DNA of 64,000 nt from Acanthornis magna (GCA_036785705.1 JAWUZG010000018.1:9335501-9399500), one strand, 5' to 3'; shown: positions 23,831 through 37,570, counted from the stretch's first letter. Made by a program: numbers and translations. The notes: a model not told the origin generated them from the letters alone.

Positions 23831-24851
23831 ACTCTCTTCCTTCTTCCCTTCCGGATTCAAGATTGCCTTTAAATACGTACTTTCAAGTGGCAGGGGACCC
23901 TGGTGACAGGGCTTGCTACCACGGTAAGCAGAGCTCGGTGCCAGCAGAGGTTCCAGTGAGCGGGCACTGAAACAGGAGAGGCAGTAATATCTTTGGCACG
24001 TAATTTAGGAGGGGGAAAGTCAGCTATTTAATCTCACCCCTAAAGCTAGCCAGCCCTCCAGGGAAGCCATCCTTGTCACTTCACAGAAAGTCAGCATGAA
24101 ATGCTCAGGAATACAGTTGTCTGTTTCTCTGTCCCTTTGGAAACCCAACACTACTTCACCAGACCCCCTTGACAACAGTATTTTCTGAAGGATGCATCAG
24201 TGGCTATTTTAGAGCACTGAAAATAGAGAGCCTCTTTCATTTCTACTTTTCTGCCAGAGTAGCTATTGACTTCACTGAAGTTTACTGCGCCATGAAGAGA
24301 ATTAGCAAACTGCGTGCAGATCTCTGACAAAAATTTACCAGGGAGAAGAACATTTGCTGAAAGAGTTGAAGTCAGCCTCAGAGGACAGCTTAGATAATGT
24401 CAAAAAGTCCTGACTCAGATTCTGCCACAATTATCCCAAATCAGGGGTAGAAATGAAAGAAGAATATTCATTTCAATATTTTAAGGTCTGTACATTTCTG
24501 CATCTGCAGCAGATAGCCTTTTATGAAGGAAATTGGTTTTGTGTTCAGTAATTTAAAAGGGCAGAAAAAGGTAACATAAGCTGAAACCAACAAGTTCTAT
24601 ACTGAATTGTACAAAATGTTGATAAATTTAAAATATTTTTACCTTACCTTTCTTTTGGGGCATTTTTCCTATTAGAGTTCTGTTTGTCTGCTAGTTTAGG
24701 ATTTTCCATTAAAAATGTTTGGGTAGATCTACTGTAATGCTCCACCTCTCCCACTCATTCTGTGCATTCTGACAGGGAAAGGAGTAGTAGTCACACACCT
24801 TTGCCTGTGCATGCAAGGTTGGTTTTTAGACAGTGCTGATCTACTGTGCAT
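23831..24851. other. Unique stretch, no gene seen
   Basis: No coding signal. Around 24266-24290 the string attgacttcactgaagttta recalls the hairpin-type amniote repeats seen elsewhere in the window, but is too short to call. Confidence 0.45.
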
Positions 24852-25415
24852 TATAGAATCACAAAATAATTTACTTTGGAAAAAGCTTGAGTAGTTCATA
24901 TAATCCAATACCAGCAAGATCTGCTGCACTAAGTCTTCATACTCTGGACTTGTCCTCTTGAGTTCTGAGCATCTCCAAGGATGGAGACTCCAGCATCTTT
25001 CCGGTCAATCTGCTCCACATTTTCCTGCTCTTACAGTGAAAACATTTCTTAATAGCTAACTTCAATTTCCTCTCTTCCAAGCTGTGTCTGCTGCCTTTTG
25101 CCCTTTCACTGTGCATCTCTCATAAGAATCTGGATTCATCTCCTCTACAGCTTCCCAACAGGTAGCTGCAGGCAGCCAGGAGACCTCCCTTCATCTGTTC
25201 CTTCTCCAGGCTAAAATAAACCAGCTGCCTCAGCTTCTCCTTCTACATCGCTTGCCCCAGCACCCTGGTGAACCCTCCCTGACTCATTCGGGGTGGTTGA
25301 TACCGTTCTTGTGCTGAGAAATTCAGACCTGGAGTCAGTACTCCCCCTGACCTCTGCCCAATGCCATGTTATGGGAATGATCACATCCTGCTGGCTGCCG
25401 GCTGCACCTCTGCCC
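24852..25415 (-). mobile_element. Older, diverged CR1 LINE fragment
   Basis: The plus strand begins with tatagaatcacaaaataatt, the reverse complement of a CR1 3' end. It then follows the CR1 3' region in order: the ctccaaggatggagactcca block (24973-24992), cttctccaggctaaaa (25202-25217), and the block around acctggagtcagtactcc (25327-25344), which corresponds to the CR1 text that normally encodes the reverse-transcriptase end. The copy reaches further 5' than the other CR1 pieces here, yet no long open frame survives and substitutions and small indels are frequent. It therefore looks clearly older than the copy at 19164. The right boundary is uncertain: similarity fades at about 25410. No target-site duplication was found. 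Confidence 0.82.
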
Positions 25416-25980
25416 GGGCAACTTCAGAGTTGCTCTGGGTTTGGAAGGCTGCAGCACTTTGGCAGAGAGGCTCTGAGAAATCTGAATTAATGCTGAGGTT
25501 GGCCTGGCCTTCACAAAGCAGGGGTGCGGTCAGCCAGCTCCACATATCCCTCCTGCATTAGTGCTGTGCAGGTCTGCGCAGCTCCTCAGTGGGCTGCAGG
25601 CACAGGCACCCACCTCCAGCACAGGACCCTGTCCCTCCACACAAGATCCCAAAAGATCTACATGGACCAGCAAAGACTTCCCCCAAAGCCTGAGAACTCC
25701 AGACTGATCCCCGCTTCATCACAGCATAGCCCACGTGAATAAATCCCATAGGGAGAAAGAATGATTCATCTCAGCAGTAGCATTGCACTAATCCTAACAC
25801 AAGCAGCCAAAAGCTGCCTTGCATGCCCGCGGGTCCAAGCCAAGGCATTCACATTTGTCCATACTCTGAGTAGTCAAAACCAGAGCCTGAGATTATGAGC
25901 AGCCCATGCGCAATGCAGTGGGGAGGGGAAAAACGCTAAACAAGAGAAGAAAATAAAAGCGAGAGCAGACTATTCCCAGA
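25416..25980. other. GC-richer unique stretch, no gene seen
   Basis: Short overlapping frames only. The first 100 bases could be more of the adjacent old CR1 but I cannot align them with confidence. Confidence 0.4.
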
Positions 25981-26290
25981 CACCATCACTAGGTCATGTA
26001 TCCCCCGGCACACATTCTGTAAGCTCTTACTTAAAACTCTCTCTTAGTTCTTACATTAACTTGTTCACAGAAGGTAATCCTGTGAACGATGTGTTTCTGG
26101 TGTGACAGCTAACCTCGTAAAGGACTTACCACACTCTATCGCTTTGAGGAAGGAAAGGGGACTGATTCTTCCAGGACCTTAAAATACTGTGCTGGGCACC
26201 TATTAATAGCTTTCGTCAAAGTGAATCATCATCCTCATCTCTTAAACAATGACTCATGAATTAGCCACACAAATAATTGCATCTACTGAC
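25981..26290. promoter_or_regulatory. Candidate conserved noncoding element
   Basis: Complex, repeat-free sequence with isolated CpGs, an exact AP-1-type site tgactca (26251-26257) and ATTA cores. It reads like vertebrate conserved noncoding DNA, but this is an inference from composition. Conservation data are required to support it. Confidence 0.2.
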
Positions 26291-28325
26291 CTCTATAAGC
26301 AGAAATGAAAAAAAAACCAAAACCAAAATCAAAATTACATAAGCCATATAAAGTTCCAACATATCAAGAATTAACCATAATAAGATGACAAAAAGAACTG
26401 TCTGCCTTTGCTGTGGGATAAATCAGCATACTTAATATATATTACCAAATGATACCACATTTCCACGTGTTTTATTTGAGCCTTGCGTGATTTGTATAAA
26501 TCCATAAGAACCCTTGTGAAACTCTCCAGCTGCCTCAAAAGGTACCACAAGATACTCTGGATACCTTTACCACACTATTTCTAAAGCATGTATTTGGGGT
26601 TGTAGAGCTTTTTCTTACAAGTTGCAATGAGGTGAGACACCTACCAGTTCTCCAGTCAAATACAAAGTCAAAACCTCAAATCCCAGCTCTTTCACAATAC
26701 ACCGGGGTTCCAATATTCGTGGTGGTCTCCAAACACAATGAGAATAATTGTCCTACTAACTCATAAGAAATGAGTACTAAGAATACTAGAGAATGGTTTA
26801 TAATATGCTTTTATTTTGGGAAAATTCTCTCTTGTTTTAGAGGAACACACATTTACAGATGCTTTAGGGGCACAGGCCCCAAATTTCAGTCATATCTTCA
26901 AGAATTTGCCAAACCAAATTTTCATGCTAGAGGCACTAGAGTGCAGCTGTATGCCTTAGCATGGATTTTACCACTGTAAAGTGAAGCCTTTGGAGCTCCA
27001 CTAAGGAGTTACGAGGACACCACAGAGTCCAGTAAGGCATCTGTCTACAGACAGAAAGCCTGGTTTTTGTCTAGAAACAGCCAGTACAGAATTTCTTCTT
27101 TATCCACGCAATTATGGAAAATATGTAGAAAAACAGCACCCTGTGACTTACATTACAAATTGCTCTTAAGCAATAATCTTTGAATTTTGCTATGTGAGTG
27201 CAAACTTTTATCATCAATCCAGGGGAAAAGTATTTATCATATATACATAAGAGACACTTGTGACCTGCTTATGGATATCCCACCAGCTGGAAAAAAAAGA
27301 CACCATGCAGCATTAATCAAACATGGGTTTTTTTGGTTTATTTCTTGAGTATGAGTCTTGACTTGATTTTTTTTTGGAAAGATCTTCTTCATGAAGTAAG
27401 TCATGAAAGTACTGAAGTTCATCCTCTTTTGGGACCTCTAAGCGAGCGTTTCCAAATTCCATATGTTAACACATCCATAGAATTTGTTACAAATATTACG
27501 AGTTTGTGCCAGAAAGTTTATAACAAGATGCTGGCTGGCTACCAAACCACTAACTCTCTAGGACTGGCTTAGGGACAATTCAGTGTGTTATTTAATGAAA
27601 GAGAGTACATGGCCTATGAAAGCCTGTAAGACTCACTTCACAACGTGGTTTGCTCACTCGGTGATCTCGCTTGGCAGCTCAGTGTGGAACCCCACCCAGG
27701 CCAGCTATGCTAAACCCAGACTGTCATCTGAGCCATTGACTCTCCTTTTTGGCTCAGATTGTTTCAAATTGCATTCAGACTCTCCATTTCAAAATAAAGG
27801 CAAATGGTGTGCACAGACATCAATCACCCTTTATGTAGGATGGAGTGCTGATGCCCTACTCTCATTCAGCAAGCAATTATAAAGGCTGCATTTAGTGGTA
27901 AAGCTGAACTTCTGGTAATGCTCACTGATACTTCATTTTAGGGTTTGGATTTTTCTCCTCTTTCTGAGAGGAAGATCAATACCCTATTTTCCTTTCCCAT
28001 ACTGTCTTTCATCCCAAAATATTTCCCAGTTTAAACATATGTTTACAGGAACTTTTTTTTAATACATTCCTAACCATTGGAATAACAGAAGCACTGTGGT
28101 GTAATGTGCAGAGCATCACTGCTTTTAAATTGAAGTGGGGAAGCAGTGAATATTGCCTTTGTCTGGGACTACAAGGGTAATTAAAACAACTGGAACATCA
28201 GGTTAATTAAAAACCCTGTATGACCTAGGAAGGTTCTTACTGAGCCCAAATGACCAGATCCCTCTTTTAAGATAGTCAACATAAAAGAGTTTTTTAAATA
28301 AATTGATGCTGGTACTTTTCGCATT
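26291..28325. other. Unique AT-rich stretch, no gene seen
   Basis: Frames up to 99 codons, none recognisable. No repeat family identified. Confidence 0.5.
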
Positions 28326-28342
28326 AAAAAAAAAAGAAAAAA
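28326..28342 (+). repeat. Short A-rich tract
   Basis: Sixteen A interrupted by a single G. Confidence 0.85.
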
Positions 28343-31300
28343 TATTTTCAAAGGTGTGCAGATCCTTAAAGGTGTTTCTGGACTCAAAGGAGATGTCTGT
28401 GCATGCTGATTCTTCATGCAAGTTAAGGATGGCATTTTTGTAGAATTCTGTTTCCTTGAACTATTAGCCTTCCTACCTATCCCCCAAGTGTTCTTCTTTG
28501 ATTTAAGATTACAGCTGAGCTTGTTTCAGGATTATTTTACAGCACAGAGCAAAAACTGTGTCAAGGACCCAATGAACACCTAGAAGGCTGTTATTGATGA
28601 CTTATCATGTAACCACCATGAAGAGGCTCTGTATTTTGCCTTTTCCTCCTACCTTTGAGTATTGTCTTATTTGGCTTTTCAGATGTTTCACGGAATGTTC
28701 GAAACTGTCCTCTTAATTTTTCTGTAGCATCTGCCACGCTGCTTATGCCAAGGACTCTACTGAATGGCAACACCTGTAAGCCTAAGGAAGATTTTCTACA
28801 AATCTTAAGATGTGAGATGTAAGTCCAGGATATCATGGAACCAAATGACTACCAAGACCTCACCATTCCTAGCATTCAGCATGGTAATCTCAGCAGCCAG
28901 AGGGGAGAATATACAGCAATCCACATTCAGAGTAGTCACCTGCCTCTTTTGTCTCCCCTGTAAAGTCAAATTTATTGTTATTCTTGTAGTTTAGATACTA
29001 CTGGAATAACAGCAACTTTAAAATACACATGTTCTCCAGAGATGTTACTCATTAAAATTTTTTTGTCTCTATTTCACTAACACTTGTACAACAGATGAAG
29101 TCATCCATGGATTCATGTTCTGCTTTACTCGTGTTCAAGCCATATGTTGATGATAATATTTTGGAACCAAAATGAGCCAATAAGTAAGACTGAATTTATT
29201 TCAGCCCTTCTTAGAGTAGCAATTCTCAGTCCCTAACGGTGCAGGATAGCACCTCTTAGGGAAGGAGGGAAGACTGGTAAATGCTGCTCCCACCTTATTC
29301 GTCTCCATCAGTGCTTCCTCCGTTCTGACAGCCTTGGGAGGTCAGCCTTGGTGGAGATGCTGTCAGGATAACTGGAGAGACAGCAAAGCACTGGGCTCTG
29401 TGGGAGCCCAGGGACTGCAGACAGGGCCAGAAGAAGAGCACCAACATGGGTGCAGAAAACCAGTAGAAAGGAGTCCAAAATATTACACCAAATAAGAATG
29501 GGCTGGCAGTCTTCACTTAGAATGAGGAAGATGCTAACTTTGAAAGCCACAGTGCATGTCTGGCAGGGGCAGGATCACTTTCACAGCTTTCAGGGGTGTT
29601 CTTTAAGCCATTTGTACTGCACAATGACATTCATACCCTATTTATGTATTCCTTCCCCATTGCCTTAAAATCCATAGTTTTCCCTAAGAGACAGGAAGAG
29701 TTTGAAAATACCTTCTGGTGTGTTTCCAACAGTCTAGTGCTTTCTCCAGCTATTTCAATAATGAGGAAACAGCAGTAGGGGCAGGCCTGTGACAGGTACT
29801 GCCTCAAGTGATGTGGGGCACACAGGTTGTAAAGGGCTGTGCCAGTGGCATTCTTCTTCCCACTTTTTCAGTCCTGATATCTGGTAAATCTGCATCTGAG
29901 ATAAATAGCTGAAAGGCTGCTATGGAAACAATTCTCTGTACCAGAGTGATACAGAAATCAGTGGAATACCTATTTTTCTTCATAATTCTTTTCTTCTTTA
30001 TTCACAAACCAAAAATAAATAAAATTTTAAAGATACTGTTGAAATTAATGGAGTCTTTCTTAATCAGTTCAGTCTGGAAATAGTTAAATTTATATTTATG
30101 CAATTCATAATGGCTCTGCAGCCTACCATCACCCAAAGAAAACTTTCCCTTGTAGGAGAGGGGAAGTTTATGTAGCTGCAGTCTTGGATTACATTGATTC
30201 AGTCCTGAGGCAATACAGATGCCAATTATATGATACACATACCATACATCTTTAAATTCTCTGTAAAACAATCCCTGAGAAATAATTGTTATTGTCATTC
30301 TAGTCAGGCACTGAAAATATAGCCAGCACAGCTCCTTACCTGTTGGTACAAAACTAAACTTTTGGTGTGTCTGGTAAAAGCTTCATTCTTTTTGTGTATT
30401 AGTTACGGTACAACAGTCGTGGATTGGTCTGTAAAAATACTTTAATTCCTTTAGTAAGTACCTGTCAGCCTACATGCTTCCATACCCCTTGAAGCGTTAA
30501 AGTAACTGCTCATCTTCTTCCTCTTTTTCTCTTTATATTAAGACTTCATTTGACCTTCTGGGTTTTCACTAAATTCATTGTGATCAATAAGGTCCAATTA
30601 CTCTTATGCAAAGAGTTAAACAAAGATTTTAATTTCATTGTAATGGAACAGGATTTTTTTTTAATCCAAATAATTTTTATAAAGGCATAAAAATTATTGT
30701 AGAGTATGATCATTAGAAAACTAATGAAGGCAATTTCAGTTTGTTGAGGCTTTTTGTTATAATATGACCAAAGAGGTTTTTCAAACCCTGCTATCCAACT
30801 CAAATTGACTTACCCAGTTTTTAAAAATACCATTTTGCCTCACCTACTAATTGTGTAGACAAAACTATGTGACATCTCAGTTAAATCACCTTCATGTTAA
30901 TGTCATCCTTGCCACTGTGTTTGCCACCAGTCTGTACCTCTGTGCCTCTTCCCAAGGTGGCATCATAACCTCTTCTAGTATGCCCAAAAACTAACCAGTA
31001 TTTCAGCTTTTCCACCTGATTTAGGTCACAACAAATTTTAATTAAATAACATTCTTTATAGAACTGTCTCTAAATCTCTAACTCTTCATATAATTATCAT
31101 GAGTGGTAGCCCACAAACTACCTCCTGTTAGAAAAAAAATATTAATAGAGTGTTAAATCTACGTGAATGAAATTAGCAGACATAAGGAAAAAAGTATGTA
31201 CAGCCATACTCTCAATGCTCTCCAATTTTTTTTTGAAGACAACAGTCAAAATATTGTCATTAATGAACTCAAAAAGACTTTGAACCTTGTCAAAACATTA

Positions 31301-33100
31301 TTCTGAAGAGCTTACTTATCATCCTAACCTATACCAATAACTAAATATAAGAAAACCCTATTTTATTGAAAATGTCTCAATCTTCCCTTCTTTGCAGCCT
31401 CCCAACTTTACCAAAGTTATCTCAGATGTAAACCTCTACAAACCAGGAACCTGACCATGCCTGAGGAATAAATGCAGGACCTGACAGGACACCTCCACTG
31501 CCACCAGCATGGATCCTACAAACACATAGCCTAAAAGGTGTATGACCATGGAACCTTCTTTCCTCATTGAAACCACCCTCACGAAACCTTGTGGAAAGTC
31601 GTGACAGTTCCGCAGAGCAAACTCTAAAGTAAAACAGTATTGGACAGTAACATTCAGGTACCAGTATTACACTGGTATTCACTCCCCGAAGTATTACACC
31701 ATTGGTCTCTTAATCCTGTTACTCAAGAGAGACATCAGCCTTAAACACGAGCCTGGAAATAAAAGTCCCTAGCTCTACTGGCTGTTTGAAAACCATGGAT
31801 TTGCTAGACCTACAGGGTTTATATCGCATTATAACTTTCCCCACTGCCTACCACACACTCGCTTTTTACTATGGCTTTTTACTCCATTACCAGCCTCAAC
31901 ATTTCTTCTTAGTGATCCCTGAAACAATGCCAGGCTAACCTGAAAATTACACTGACTACCAGCAGACAGACTGAGTTTTCATTGAAGCACATTTTTATGC
32001 ACATGACTACTTACAAGAGAAGCAAAGGAGACACTCACATTAGGAAAGCTTCCTGTACTATATCTCTGAATAAAAGAATGGGCATCGTATCATGAAAAAA
32101 TTGGGAATGTTGAACAAAGAAATTACTTCATTGAAAGCTTTATATTAATGTTCTAGGGATTTTTATTGCATTCAAGGTAACAGAACTTTTATAGTCTTTG
32201 AAAAGAAAGGTTTTTTTCAAGGGAACATCTGACTCCGTAATTTCCTTTACCAGCAGAAAATATATTGCCAAGTGTTTATGCAAAAAGGAAGGTAACAGCA
32301 ATAGAGATGGATAAAAGGGATGATCAACATTAATAGGCTTTCTAAAAAAAGTCCCTCCTACTGTTACACACAGGATATCTGATCTGGGAACTACTGTAGG
32401 ATAAAACTCAGAGATAAGTCCATGCTAGGCAACAGAAGAAATAACACAGAGTGACAAACACCAACACAAAAGGGAGATATATTCCAAAGCACTCTGTTAC
32501 AAACTACATAAGCTCATTCACACTTCGAAATCTAATCATTTGGTTCATTCCCTCTGTTCCATTTCAGCCAGGCTATCTGTAAGACGTCTACCCACTGTTA
32601 AATTGGTAGCCTTCTCTGACAAAAATTGATCATTGTCATGACTACTACTTTTCCTTTATCATTCAGGGAACAAGTAATTCTGAACTGTATTATGGTAGGC
32701 TTTCTGATTTGAATTTTATTTTCTGGTTGTCTTTGCTTTTTGTCTGCTGTCATGTCTTTTCCTGGGGATATATTTTGCCACTTGGGAAATTCTGAGAAGA
32801 TAAAACACTCTGCGATTCCAAATTCTTAACAGTCCAAAGCATGTGTGTTTGCATTTGTGGAGGCTCTGTATTTATTCTCTGTCTCCCTGGAAAAGCTCCT
32901 AGCTTTTTATTTCTAGCTCATCTGTGGCACTTCATTTGTAACATGCTACAGGCTTCCAAAGACAGACACAACACAAAAAGGGAGAGGAAAAATGCTGAGT
33001 TCATCACCATAAATTATTGATGTTTCTTCTACTTAACTTACTCATCAGGATTCATTGTTAATGAGGTGTGGATTTTAGTTTTAAATTTGCCATGAAACCA
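28343..33100. other. Long unique stretch, no gene seen
   Basis: AT-rich DNA with frames under 100 codons and no repeat family that I could name. At about 29388-29406 a 7-bp stem (tgggctc and gagccca) forms a small hairpin. Confidence 0.5.
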
Positions 33101-33148
33101 GATGATCTTTAAGGTTGCTTCCAACCCAAACCATTCTGTGATTCTGTG
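33101..33148 (+). mobile_element. 48-bp CR1 3' tail with two octamers
   Basis: The fragment starts at gatgatctttaa, which encodes the last residues and stop of CR1 ORF2 (D-D-L-stop), continues through the short 3' untranslated region (ccaacccaaaccattctg), and ends in two copies of the CR1 terminal octamer attctgtg. It is in plus orientation, opposite to the other three CR1 pieces. Nothing upstream resembles CR1, so it is either an extreme 5' truncation or the remnant of a deletion. No flanking direct repeat was found. Confidence 0.88.
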
Positions 33149-36100
33149 TAGCACTGCAGGCATTCAATTTGAAGCACTGCATTAAAGAGGATTTCTCCCA
33201 GTGTGTGTCTCTGGTTCCATTTTCTGCAGTAGGTCTCTGCAACTGTGACTTGGCAGGCACTGGTGGTATTTATCCAAAACAGAATGCAATAGGAAACAGA
33301 AAGACAAGAGGAAGATTTTTATTATGTAACTGATAAAATACAGAAACAGATGCTGTGCAATTGCTCTGGAATTAGTTGATTTATTTAAAGGGTTAATTGA
33401 CTCATTGTATTCCTATGGGGTAAACTGGAATTCAGATGAATTGCAGTGATCCAGTGTCTGGGAGCACCAGGAAATCTGCCAGCATATATTACTGCTTCCA
33501 TCTTCCAATTTGCAACTAGTTTAAATTAGGGCCAGATGCTGCTGCTATTGTTGCTCCTCGTGCTAGACTCGCACTGCCTTTAGCAGAAACAGAAGCTGGC
33601 CTGTAGGCTGGGGTCAGTACTAGGATATTCTCAGTTAAACAGCCCAAATGAAAAATGGAAGGGAGGTGGGAATGATCTGGTTTGGGTTTACCCCAGAGGA
33701 AGATTCCACCAAAACATCCTAAAAAACAAAATGCAATGAAAAATTGATTCACTTTAGGGTTTTTCCAGAGGGTTTCAGAAGTGGAACTGTCTGAACTGAA
33801 ACCAGTGGGAGCTTTACCAGTGGCTGTGGGAGGATCAGGAACAAACCAGTGCAGCATCTTTTGGAAAACTCCACTTGGCCCATTGTGGGATGAGGCTCCA
33901 CAGGACTGGATGCCACTTTCAGGGATCCACGTGTCACCTACATAACTCCTGATACAGACATCAGCCCCAGAGTGCTGGGCGGGAAAAGCAGTCCAAGGAA
34001 TGAGAGGCTGAAGTTCAAAATCCTGGTCCATCACCTACTACGCTGGGACTTTGGGAAACCTTCATTGTCTGACTGTGCCACAGCTCCTTATCTGTGAATT
34101 AATACTAGCAGGTCACTGCCTTAAAGATCTATTGGAGAAATAAATACATGATAGCTTATAGAATGGGTACAAGATCAAATGAGTAGCTAAGACAGGCAGC
34201 CACGAACATCCTGGCACTTTTTTTCATCCTAAATCAGGCAAACTAGCAATTAAAGTGGCCTTTTTCTGATACAGAGTAAAAAAGGAGTAGGGGAAAAAAG
34301 AAGAAAAAAAGAAAAACACTTGAAGAGCTGCTCCTAAAAACATAAAAAGTATTTTAATTATGAAGGGGAATTAATTTTAGATTGACTGAGGAAAATCTCA
34401 TGGGGCATTCAGCCAACTCATCCATCTCCTATCACCAGAGAATTTCAGCTTTCCAAACAGCCCTGTAACACGCCACTTCTTGGGATCTTCTCTGGATACC
34501 GAGCTTATTATCTTTTGACTCCTTCATTATCTGTCACTGACATAAAATGCGGCATGTACTCCTAAGGAAATTAAACACTGAAGAAAAAAAATGTATTAGT
34601 CTATCTAATCATCCTTCCCCTCCCCTTTCCAGGGTTTCTCCCTACTGTATCATCTTTGCCCTTCAGCCACACGCAAAACCTTGTCAGCTTTGCCACTGCT
34701 CTTTCCCTTTCTGTCCCTCCATTTCCTGCCACTTTGTTCCTTAAATTAAAAATATGTAGCAATATCTGCATTTGGCTGTCTGGGACAGTGTCAGGTGAGT
34801 GAGGACACGGTGCTATTCAGACAATGTATGGTCACTACTAGCCAAAAGGACTGAGTGTTCTTCATCTTGGTCTGTGTGTGAAGTATGATTAAAACTCACA
34901 GTTCAAGCTGACTCAAAAAACCCGCACATCGGCCCTTGGTGCTCTGTCCCAACGCCAATGCTCAGGCCCTGTGCCTACAGTAATGGAGAGCTTTTGGAGA
35001 GTGAGATGTGCCCCAGGTTTTGCCACTGGCACGGAAGATGCCTTTGAACAGCTCTGCCTGCCCCAGTGCCTTTCCAAAGGAGATGCCCTTCACCAGCACC
35101 AACTGCATGGAGTACTGGGTGCTGGTAGCAATGGCTCTCACATCATGTTCATGTAAGTCAAAAAACATGTGGGATATTTGGGGATAGTTTTTATGGATAT
35201 CCTCATCTTGATTAAATGCATATTTTTGTTAATATATTAATTATTGTCTATCAAATATTTAAGAACTACAGATTTAGGGCACAGTTATGCAGTGATTGAT
35301 GAGGTTAAAAAAATTGCTGTGATTGGGACGGCCTTAAGCTCTCTTTGCAGGGATTCTGTTCTAAGTAGAATAACACAACTTTAATCACGCATGGCCAATC
35401 CTAAATTGCTCTACTTTTAAATACTTTTTAATTATTTTGTGTTTCTGCTCCATAGTTGTTGTCCAGTCTGCTAAGATCTGCTGATCCTCTTCTGAGAGTA
35501 TTTTAATTTATCTATGTGAAGAGACCTTGTAAATTCACACTTAGTAATTATTAATTTCTCTTCTGCTCCAGACAGTTCTGTGTAGGGTGTCTCACTGGGA
35601 GACTTTTTTTATCTCAGTTCATCTCATATTACTAAACTGTTGTCTTTGCCATGCAAGGATGGTTGTCAAAACATCCAAATCTTGCTATAAGGATCTTGAT
35701 ATAAAGGGGCCCAGAGTTTATGCTTGAGGTGATATTCATGGAACTGACAAGCTTAAACATAGTTCTCTGGAAAGAGAATACACACCAAAAAAAGAAGATT
35801 GAGCTGTAGGATATTGGCTGATTATCCAAAATGTATAAATATTGATGTAGCAGGTTGAGCAATATGAAGGGAAACTGTGATCAGAGGTTGCAGAAAGCTG
35901 CTTTAGAGCCGAAATCCTACTTAGGGAATGAATATGCTGCCGTCATACCCTCCTGCTCTCACTCCCATTCAGTTATCCCTGGCTGTCAAACGAAATAAAT
36001 GGCACATCTCTTGTGAAAATCACATCTACATTAACTTTGTTATTTTTTCACTATTTTAAAATTGTTTTATATATATTATACGTCTTTAATTAGACACGCA

Positions 36101-37512
36101 GACAACATGGCAACAGATCAAACTGGTGGATGGTTTCTGAGATTCCAGCTGCTAATGTCAGTGTCATTTTAATTTCCACAACCCCCTTTATGCAATTTAA
36201 TTTTTGGATTAACTTTCTGAGGCTCCCTGCTACCAAAGCATTCATCCTTAGCACTACTCCCCAAGTGAAATCAACCTACGGTGATATTGCAGTCTCTATG
36301 CCATGCTTGCAGCCTTGCAATTACGGCTGACACTGCTCCCAGAAAGTATGTTTAGAATTTTTTTGTAAAAAAGAAAAAATATCATCCATATTCATTTTCT
36401 TCATCAGAAATATGCATAAAGAGCCTCCTAAGTTCTCAAATTGGCAAATGATGATTAAAAATATATTGTCTCCACATTGCCCCAAATGACCTGGGGAAGA
36501 AGGAAAGTAGGAAACCAAAAATTAAATATTACTAGACGCTAGCATTTCTATTTTAAACAACAAAGTATTTTTAAAAAATCTCAAAAAGGTAACATCCAAG
36601 GAAAGATTTCAAAACAAAAACCCAGTTACACCGTCTTCTCCCCAAGCCAGTTTTTGCCCTTTGCTCATTCTCATCTTCTACCATTCTGTGTCCACCTTAA
36701 ATTGCAATATGCCAACAGCAGGGATTTGCTTTGTCCCGATTGTTCTACAGACACAATACCGAATATAAAAATACACAGCAGTAGCAACTTGCTGGCCAGG
36801 TGTGTTCTGAAATGTCATCTCCTTGACTGAGAGAGAGCGGACCAGAATTGTAAGATTAACACAGAAAGCAAAGCCCTGAGTAGGAAAACAGAAGGTCCAG
36901 CGTAGCTCAAAGTTATCAAACAATGTGTTTTGGGTTGGGTTTGGGTCTTTTCAGATTTGTTTGCAAGCCAGAGAAAATAATAGTTTTGCATAACTTAATC
37001 AGACTTTTTCAAAGCCAAAATAACTCGTAAAGTATTTAAAGGCAACAAATTTGTTTGATGAATTCTCATGAAGGAGAGTGAATGTTAAGTCCATATAGTT
37101 TGTTTTGCTGGGTTTTTTTTGCTTTTTTTTATGACAGAACTGAAGAATCCTGTTGAATTTAATGATTGAATGAGTATATAAGTCAATGTAATATTATATT
37201 CCAATGAAATACTATATGTAGATGAAAACAAAGTAAGTGCCAATGTCAAGTTCATCTCTGGCCTGCCTCCCCTCTGCTTCCTAAGTCATTACCTAGTATT
37301 TATTTACAAGACTGGAGAGAAAAAATATCTTGGAAAAATAAAGGCTTTGTGCTCAGATTTCAGTCATGAAATGGTGTCCCACTGTGTCATTTTGGATTCG
37401 CCATTTAAAAGCTTACAGTGTGTTTGCTTGAGCAGTCCCGTTTTTCAAGAAGAGGAATTTAGTTCTTTGGAATCTGACAGTCTCAGAAGAGCTGCTCAGA
37501 TGTTTTTATTAA
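33149..37512. other. Long unique stretch, no gene seen
   Basis: Contains a 172-codon minus-strand frame (33516-34034) whose translation I do not recognise and regard as chance, a purine-rich A-tract patch at about 34278-34317, and AT-rich sequence at 36021-36110. A modestly GC-richer part at 34920-35160 is open on both strands (61 and 68 codons), without a family match. Confidence 0.45.
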
Positions 37513-37570
37513 TTAGTTAATATTTGTGCAATGCTTAAAGTATCAGGCACTGTATAAATGTTAAGCTATG
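37513..37570 (+). repeat. Possible ancient SINE relic (MIR-like or similar)
   Basis: The string runs from attagttaatatttgtgcaa to caggcactgtataaatg. It resembles the 5' part of MIR-type CORE-SINEs, where a growing 'aacatttattgagc' segment is followed by 'caggcactgt'. It also resembles another old vertebrate repeat ending in 'gcactatataaatg'. The piece is short and diverged, so the family is undecided. Confidence 0.3.

Noticed and set aside
29388..29406. 7-bp stem tgggctc/gagccca as a possible structured RNA
   Set aside because: Isolated short stem, expected by chance many times in the window.
33516..34034. 172-codon minus-strand frame
   Set aside because: No family resemblance or repeat signature. 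One or two such frames are expected by chance in 64 kb.
34971..35168. Overlapping plus and minus frames considered as a gene fragment or retrocopy
   Set aside because: Neither translation matched a protein I know, and there is no A tail or flanking duplication.
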